Of a stretch of 64,000 nt of DNA, positions 61,901 to 64,000 are shown in pieces. The stretch is from Owenia fusiformis (Eukaryota; Annelida; Polychaeta; Sabellida; Oweniidae), in assembly GCA_903813345.2 (NCBI GenBank), contig CAIIXF020000001.1:44099885-44163884 (forward strand), written 5' to 3'. The stretch's first letter is position 1, and every line of letters begins with the position of its first letter. The notes under the pieces were generated by a model. It was not told where the DNA came from. It saw only the letters and a program-made list of their open reading frames with translations, and did not search any database. Made by a program: the position numbers and the translations under genes.

Positions 61901-64000
61901 TTCTAGCTTCTCTCTGCATATGGAGGGCTTCCAAGGTGCGGTTGGGTGGAGGCTTGGGGATATGTACTGTGGCAGCTCTAAATCAACATGTAAGCTCACT
62001 ATGTCACTTTTATGTACTTATACATATATAAATTTGAAACATACAGATATTTAACTCTCTTATGTAATTAGGTGACCATACATTGCCCATGCACTTGACA
62101 CCTTGAGCAAGTAATGTTTTTGCTTCAATTAAACAATGTCACCCAAATTAATTAATTCCTGCTCAAAGTTGGTTTTCAAAAAAATCATTTCAATAAGCAA
62201 ATAGATGAGTGACATTGGAAAATGGAAAAGTATACAAATTAGGCACATCACTACATATACGGTATTAATTTACTTATTAACATCATCATTTAAGTCATGG
62301 TGCTCAGCTCAGTTTTCAGATTGATATGAACTAACTGCTCGTCTTGAAACAAGTCTCTGGTCACCTGAATCTTTTATTCTTACCCATCCTGTATAAGGGA
62401 GGATGGATGGAGGGGGTGGTGGTTACTGGTTAGGGGCTCGATGCGAGGCTCATTACATGTAAAAAAACTTACTTTATTTTTGCAATCATCTCTGACTGTT
62501 TCTGCTTAGCTTCCTTAGATTTCTGCAGCAGATTCTGTCTCTCTGTCTGGAACTGGTTCTTAAGTCTCTCTTGTTCCTCAAACCTGTCTTTGAATGCTTT
62601 CTTTTCCAGTTCTATTTGTTTCTGGTGGAAGCGGCCAGCAAGTTTCTCCAAATTCAGGTCTGTCTGCCGTGGAGTCAAATGCTTCAGTCTCTGAATATGA
62701 AAAAATATATTTTTATGAATTTTGTACACCAATTCATCCAAAAGGGTACTATCTTAAGGTACAGCTGGAAAGTGACATTTTGGTAAAAAATTGCTATACC
62801 AGCACATGTTATTTTCTGGTACAAAATAAAGTATGAAGACATGTGTCAATTGCCTTGCTTTTTTCAGCAAAGTATCATTACATTGTCTTCTTTTAGAATA
62901 TCTAGTAGAAGTTCAATGGGAACTCAAGGAAATTCTGATATTTCACACTTTCTATTTTTCCAAATTTTCTTTTAAAGTTTCCAGACAACACAGGAGCTAC
63001 CATTGACCCGTTTCCAGGTTTACTAAAAGTAGACAGTGTAATGATACTTTCCTGAAAAAACCAAGGAAATACACACATGTCTTCATACTTAATTTTGTAC
63101 CAGAAAATAACATGTGCAGGTATAGCAATTTTTTACCAAAATGTTACTTTCCAGCTGAACCTTAAACCTGCACATCGCTCCAAAACGCAATATGTTGACA
63201 TATATTGTTTTTACATTTTCAAGCTCTATATAAAGTTTATGTAAATAAAAATTGTTTTTTTCTGCGTAATATCAAAGAACAATCATTTAGTTAAAAAAAT
63301 AAAAAGGCGAAAGCGGGATTCGAACCCGAGCCTCCCGCGTGCTAAGCGAGGATTCTACCGCTACACCACCGTGTTCTTATGAATAATGGAAGTAATTAAA
63401 CGCTACTTATTTTGAATGCTATGATTCGGAAGTGACGTCACATTCTTCATTTAGAAACCTTTCCAAAATCATATTGCCGGCTCCGATCGAAGCAAATTTA
63501 ATGAAAAATCTTTGAAATGACACATTTATCGTAAGTTTTTCTACACAAGATTTGCCCCATTTGTTCATCATTCTATAATCTTTCATTAAGCTCAAAATTA
63601 TAAAGTTCACCCCGAAACAACCCAAGATTGCGTTTCGGAGCGAAGTCCAGCTTTAATGAGAAACATACATGATGTACCTAAAAGAGATTTCAAACTAAAT
63701 TTGTATTCTTCGAAGTTTAAATATACTCAACATGGGCAAATTGTTTGCAATACATTTCCATGCTAACAGGATTACAGGTATAAAAATTCTTCAATACCAA
63801 AAATTCTTGTCATGAACCCAATAATATGTCACCAGAAAATAACCAATATTTACCTCTTTGTACATGAGACTCTCCACACCTTCTAGCTTTACAGGAGCAG
63901 CTGGTCTCATCGTCTCCATGGCAACACCTGTCAGATTAGCCTTGGTCTTCTTATTGAGAGCGATGAACATCTGATAGACCACCCTTGTAGCCTCCCCTGG
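31980..64000 (-). CDS. SPEF2: Sperm flagellar protein 2 (SPEF2/KPL2), 42 exons, 5' end beyond window
   Basis: I traced 42 coding exons from >64000 down to the TAA at 31980-31982. Every intron is GT-AG, phases match throughout, and the sum of 5,781 nt divides by three (1,926 aa plus stop). Order: end of the N-terminal CH-like domain; long coiled coil (RLMRQSQQERRIAVQL, YEERRLREFEDAL); an adenylate-kinase-like unit with P-loop GKIFSGKTT and GWVLDGFPTTYVQAKALE; low-complexity Lys/Pro/Glu linkers; PGSEEWEYVDQP; LHQRVDDIRERLW; and a C-terminal EF-hand-like region. The order and motifs match vertebrate SPEF2 along the whole length. SPEF2 is a central-apparatus (C1b projection) protein of motile cilia and sperm flagella. 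Upstream exons lie past 64000. The introns carry most of the repeats listed here. Exon coordinates are in the block entries. Confidence 0.95.
35472..35745. mobile_element. Foldback MITE beside SPEF2 exon 37
   Basis: GAATATTCATCCTCC at the left pairs with GGAGGATGAAGAATATT at the right, with further inner pairing (TTACCCCCTGC / GCAGGGGAAAG). About 275 bp. It ends roughly 40 bp from the exon-37 donor. Confidence 0.6.
36690..37849 (-). repeat. 33-bp minisatellite made of a SPEF2 exon end plus its 5' splice site
   Basis: About 34-35 head-to-tail units of 33 bp. In SPEF2 sense each unit reads AGTTAGT..ATGTTTACACAG|GTGAGACAAT. This is the last 23 nt of exon 35 (AGTTAGTGAACATGTTTACA then CAG) plus the first 10 nt of its intron. 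The first unit, at the exon, is the real donor (CAG|GTAAGA). About half of the downstream units keep CAG|GT; others read CAGTTGAG, CAAATGAG or CAGATGAG. The 244-aa open frame on the plus strand is a by-product of a period divisible by three. Confidence 0.93.
38521..38590. mobile_element. ATGTCACCAC-family element, copy C (short)
   Basis: A copy of about 70 bp: ACATGCAAAATGTCACCACC at the left, GTGGTGGTGACATAA at the right and TGTTACAGATGCTGAACACC between. It lacks the satellite of copies A and B. Confidence 0.65.
39267..43597 (-). CDS. SPEF2: SPEF2 exons 29-34, including 18- and 27-nt microexons
   Basis: Exons 43580-43597, 41822-42017, 41457-41546, 41003-41141, 39898-39997 and 39267-39293. 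Exon 29 (VDELEE) and exon 34 (DIIFYEEEE) are microexons in phase 0. Exon 30 has an EREKEREKEREKER helix and a GKGKKSRSPSPKKGK tail. Exons 31-33 match the human segment with LGQRFLKEM (human LGERYLNEM). Microexon 29 uses donor GTATAA, weaker than the others. Confidence 0.88.
39290..39650. repeat. Degenerate AT-rich tandem repeat in SPEF2 intron
   Basis: Repeated AACATATCACAATATTGTTA-like motifs, including two longer near-identical segments with TATCCATACATCACAAATA. It is simple-sequence in character and starts directly upstream of the microexon acceptor at 39294-39295. Confidence 0.6.
40008..40228. repeat. 20-bp minisatellite in SPEF2 intron
   Basis: About eleven tandem copies of ATTAATCAGGAATGTATATG, with TTAATGAGG, TTATTCAGG and TTAGTCAGG variants. 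It starts next to the acceptor of exon 33 (39898-39997). Confidence 0.9.
40361..40918. mobile_element. Composite foldback with nested palindromes
   Basis: 40361-40502 is one large hairpin: ATTATCCTATA..GGTTCAGGATATTGGGATTA pairs with its inverse across a GGGCCGCAGGTCCCG centre. 40793-40821 is a second perfect hairpin (AGCGGGCAGATATA / TATATCTGCCCGCT), with a third half-copy at about 40838. The outer motifs TTTATCCCATA (40506-40516) and TATGGGATAAA (40908-40918) are also inverted. No coding frame is credible. It looks like two foldback units, one perhaps inserted beside the other. Confidence 0.65.
41178..41310. mobile_element. ATGTCACCAC-family element, copy D
   Basis: It begins GCATTAACATGCAAAATGTC, carries TTTGTTACAGACACC and ends AAGTGGTGACATAAT. 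The 5' CACCAC motif is mutated (CATAAC). No satellite is present. Confidence 0.6.
43185..43296. repeat. ~27-bp tandem repeat in SPEF2 intron
   Basis: Four copies of a unit with AATATAGATTGAGGTTCC and TTTCTAT. It is followed at about 43360-43430 by an inverted pair, CACATTTGGAAAATG and CATTTTCCAAATGTG. Confidence 0.75.
44374..44490. mobile_element. ATGTCACCAC-family element, copy E (decayed)
   Basis: The left end GCAATAACATGAGAAAATGT then CACCACC is clear, and GCTACAGACAACGACCC follows as in the other copies. The right hairpin is reduced to AATGGTGGC, so the right border is approximate. Confidence 0.5.
44598..52095 (-). CDS. SPEF2: SPEF2 exons 18-28: central helices and charged linkers
   Basis: Exons 51960-52095, 51224-51365, 50847-51018, 49847-49990, 48363-48389, 47821-47978, 47230-47424, 46777-46986, 46450-46566, 45854-46092 and 44598-44820. 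Conserved stretches are QIQHRITGFLDAWPKMEKWF, PGSEEWEYVDQPIDE, YLRRPDHKQEFVDQWQE, LHQRVDDIRERLWSICDERK and DRFQDTVRLLKDYYKGMEG. Exons 20-23 and 27-28 are low-complexity Lys/Ser/Pro/Glu linkers (for example EPEPEPEPEEPP) that diverge fast. Exon 22 is a 27-nt microexon (SSSKISKK). Exon 25 has a duplicated donor (see findings). Confidence 0.94.
45079..45656. mobile_element. ATGTCACCAC-family element with satellite, copy B
   Basis: Same left end as copy A (AAGGCATTAACATGACAAAA) and the same right end (GAGACCATAACAATACGTCA then the TTTTTGGTGGTGACAT hairpin). Inside are about four diverged copies of the same roughly 136-bp satellite unit found in copy A. It lies in a SPEF2 intron. Confidence 0.75.
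47492..47720. repeat. CAGTAAAACCTGTC-family repeat in SPEF2 intron
   Basis: The head CAGTAAAACCTGTCTAAGTG matches the copies at 8675, 14099 and 19089. The right border is a guess based on where resemblance fades. Confidence 0.45.
48027..48231. mobile_element. CAGGC..GCCTG MITE, copy 1
   Basis: About 205 bp, starting CAGGCCAGTAGCCAGG and ending CCTGGCTACAAGCCTG. A second copy lies inverted at 61042-61244, matching through the interior (for example TTTTGAAAGAATTT and GGTTCGCCC-like motifs). The ends recall hAT MITEs, but I see no clean 8-bp duplication. Confidence 0.75.
48880..49770 (-). mobile_element. LINE 3' fragment (reverse transcriptase C-terminus)
   Basis: The minus strand encodes the region after the RT core of a non-LTR retrotransposon: SSHIHEIIDKCNTMLNPFKA, YLSFILPKLEYGSILFEKAT, LDQVHYRAALLVSGCI and LFKSLNWNDLLTRRNEKYL, then (after an intervening stop at about 49127) a terminal C-x-C..H..C finger (NCLCGYRDQTTKHLIFNCPL) at about 48960-49030. 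The 5' part and RT catalytic domain are missing, as in a truncated copy. It is in the same sense as SPEF2. The clade (CR1, Jockey or other) is unresolved. Confidence 0.8.
52735..57778 (-). CDS. SPEF2: SPEF2 exons 11-17: adenylate-kinase-like domain
   Basis: Exons 57676-57778, 57337-57422, 56939-57134, 56427-56575, 54228-54331, 53183-53322 and 52735-52881. The first has PPPPPPEFPPFPIKACILGK followed by IFSGKTT, a Walker A P-loop. A Ser/Glu/Lys-rich insert follows (exons 13-14). Then come LRAKLGGKALKFLKKGKPVE and GWVLDGFPTTYVQAKALE, typical of adenylate kinases, and VVILIDVNNEICLKR. The folded motifs are kept although the insert separates them. Whether it binds or turns over nucleotides is not shown. 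Confidence 0.93.
53736..54153. mobile_element. hAT-type MITE in SPEF2 intron
   Basis: The ends TAGGGGTCCCACGATAC and TTGCGGGACCCCTA are inverted and flanked by the perfect 8-bp duplication GTTATAAG (53728-53735 and 54154-54161). Subterminal CGATAC/GTATCG motifs are dense. 418 bp with no transposase frame. Confidence 0.88.
54680..55430. repeat. Dispersed repeat shared with 21540-22230
   Basis: Contains repeated phrases of the type CATTTTGA..TGAGCAG, GGAC(C)AAATCTG and CATAAAATTTGGACCAAATC, with successive short imperfect copies. The same phrases occur in the KCNMB-like intron at about 21540-22230. No ends or coding frame identify the family. Confidence 0.5.
55431..56426. other. SPEF2 intron, no recognisable content
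   Basis: AT-rich intronic sequence between the repeat at 54680-55430 and exon 14. I see no gene, element ends or tandem array here. Confidence 0.4.
57523..57640. mobile_element. ATGTCACCAC-family element, copy F
   Basis: Left end GATTAACATGCAAAATGTCA then CCACC, middle TTTGTTACAGATGCTGAACG, and right part GGAGACCATAACAATATGTC, truncated before the last hairpin arm. It lies about 35 bp from the donor of exon 11. Confidence 0.65.
58321..59863 (-). CDS. SPEF2: SPEF2 exons 7-10, with a predicted 15-nt microexon
   Basis: Exons 59676-59863, 59153-59327, 58683-58799 and 58321-58335. They encode YEKHYGVCMEIMHQIVNMAS, LVPAKLHREWKSLF and VGEWIPPESG with ILGHIL-like IVGHIVHRL. The last exon is only 15 nt (VEVET) between TAATAG and GTAAGT. 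It keeps phase 0 and would be an optional insert before the proline run. Its acceptor is weak in pyrimidines, so it is less certain than its neighbours. Confidence 0.85.
60082..62690 (-). CDS. SPEF2: SPEF2 exons 2-6: coiled-coil region
   Basis: Exons 62473-62690, 61884-61977, 61323-61402, 60547-60751 and 60082-60270. They encode charged helical sequence: HLTPRQTDLNLEKLAGRF, IPKPPPNRTLEALHMQRE, DEYIHKIRKRLNEDSAARLE, KRRRKVLVDQLKAHEAQE and RLMRQSQQERRIAVQL. The last two are almost unchanged from human SPEF2, so this is probably a structurally constrained axonemal rod. Confidence 0.95.
61042..61244. mobile_element. CAGGC..GCCTG MITE, copy 2
   Basis: Inverted relative to the copy at 48027-48231. 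It starts CAGGCTTGAGCCAGGGGGG and ends TACTGGCTACGGGCCTG, with long C and G runs near both ends. Confidence 0.75.
62758..63161. mobile_element. TTAA-flanked long-TIR MITE
   Basis: GGTACAGCTGGAAAGTGACA at the left pairs with the inverse of GTTACTTTCCAGCTGAACC at the right, flanked by TTAA (62754-62757 and 63162-63165). The arms are about 100 bp and include ACATGTTATTTTCTGGTACA. 404 bp with no coding capacity. The ends resemble the larger element at 5776-7658. Confidence 0.85.
63306..63375 (-). tRNA. tRNA-like sequence, anticodon AGC, probable pseudogene
   Basis: On the minus strand there are a B-box GGTTCGAATCC, a good anticodon stem CTCGC/GCGGG around loop TTAGCAC (anticodon AGC, alanine by the code), a D-arm-like GTGTAGCGGTAGAAT and a T-rich terminator just after. 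The acceptor stem does not pair (5' AACACGG against 3' TTTCGCC), and the D stem has a mismatch. The body resembles tRNA-Gly more than tRNA-Ala. I read it as a tRNA-derived relic. Confidence 0.45.
63854..64000 (-). CDS. SPEF2: SPEF2 exon 1 of window: end of CH-like domain
   Basis: This exon runs off the right edge and encodes 49 residues beginning PGEATRVVYQMFIALNKKTK and ending ESLMYKE, in phase 0 with donor GAG|GTAAAT. The pattern aligns with the LLYQLYIALQKKKK..LTGVEMQTM segment of human SPEF2, which closes the N-terminal calponin-homology-like domain expected to act in microtubule or axoneme binding. Confidence 0.93.

Overview
The window is eukaryotic and metazoan. It is AT-rich and intron-dense, with short GT-AG exons separated by repeat-filled introns. 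The gene content (a sperm-flagellar protein with a full adenylate-kinase-like insert, a KDM4 demethylase, an ER thioredoxin and a two-membrane-pass BK-channel beta-like subunit) and the many MITE-type elements suggest a marine invertebrate, possibly a deuterostome or a lophotrochozoan. I cannot name the species or phylum from the sequence alone.

Layout. (1) 1-2961, minus: the first three coding exons of a KDM4 histone demethylase, which runs off the left edge. (2) 4419-14074, plus: a complete six-exon TXNDC12 gene (ER thioredoxin, 181 aa), head-to-head with KDM4. Its 6.8 kb first intron holds three sizeable transposon insertions. (3) 14075-20046: 3' UTR and intergenic DNA with a mariner-type MITE and a near-perfect hairpin. 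(4) 20047-24187, minus: a two-exon KCNMB-like gene (257 aa). (5) 27352-28533, plus: a TATA-box gene for a 160-aa secreted Cys-containing protein I do not recognise; its first coding exon is the ATG alone. (6) 28951-30400: a tandem-repeat-bearing mobile element. (7) 31980-64000, minus: almost all of SPEF2, 42 exons in this window, 5,781 coding nt (1,926 aa plus stop), continuous in frame and open at the 5' side beyond 64000.

The genes do not form a pathway. SPEF2 belongs to the motile-cilium central apparatus, TXNDC12 to the ER, KDM4 to chromatin and the KCNMB-like protein to the plasma membrane. The most unusual structure is in a SPEF2 intron: a 33-bp minisatellite of about 34-35 units (36690-37849) whose unit is the last 23 nt of the adjacent exon plus its 5' splice site, so a splice donor has been tandemly amplified. 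A second SPEF2 exon has a duplicated donor, and four predicted in-frame microexons (15-27 nt) lie in linker regions. A six-copy family of short elements ending in an ATGTCACCAC hairpin is scattered through the right half; two copies carry a satellite of about 136 bp rich in AGGTCA nuclear-receptor half-sites.
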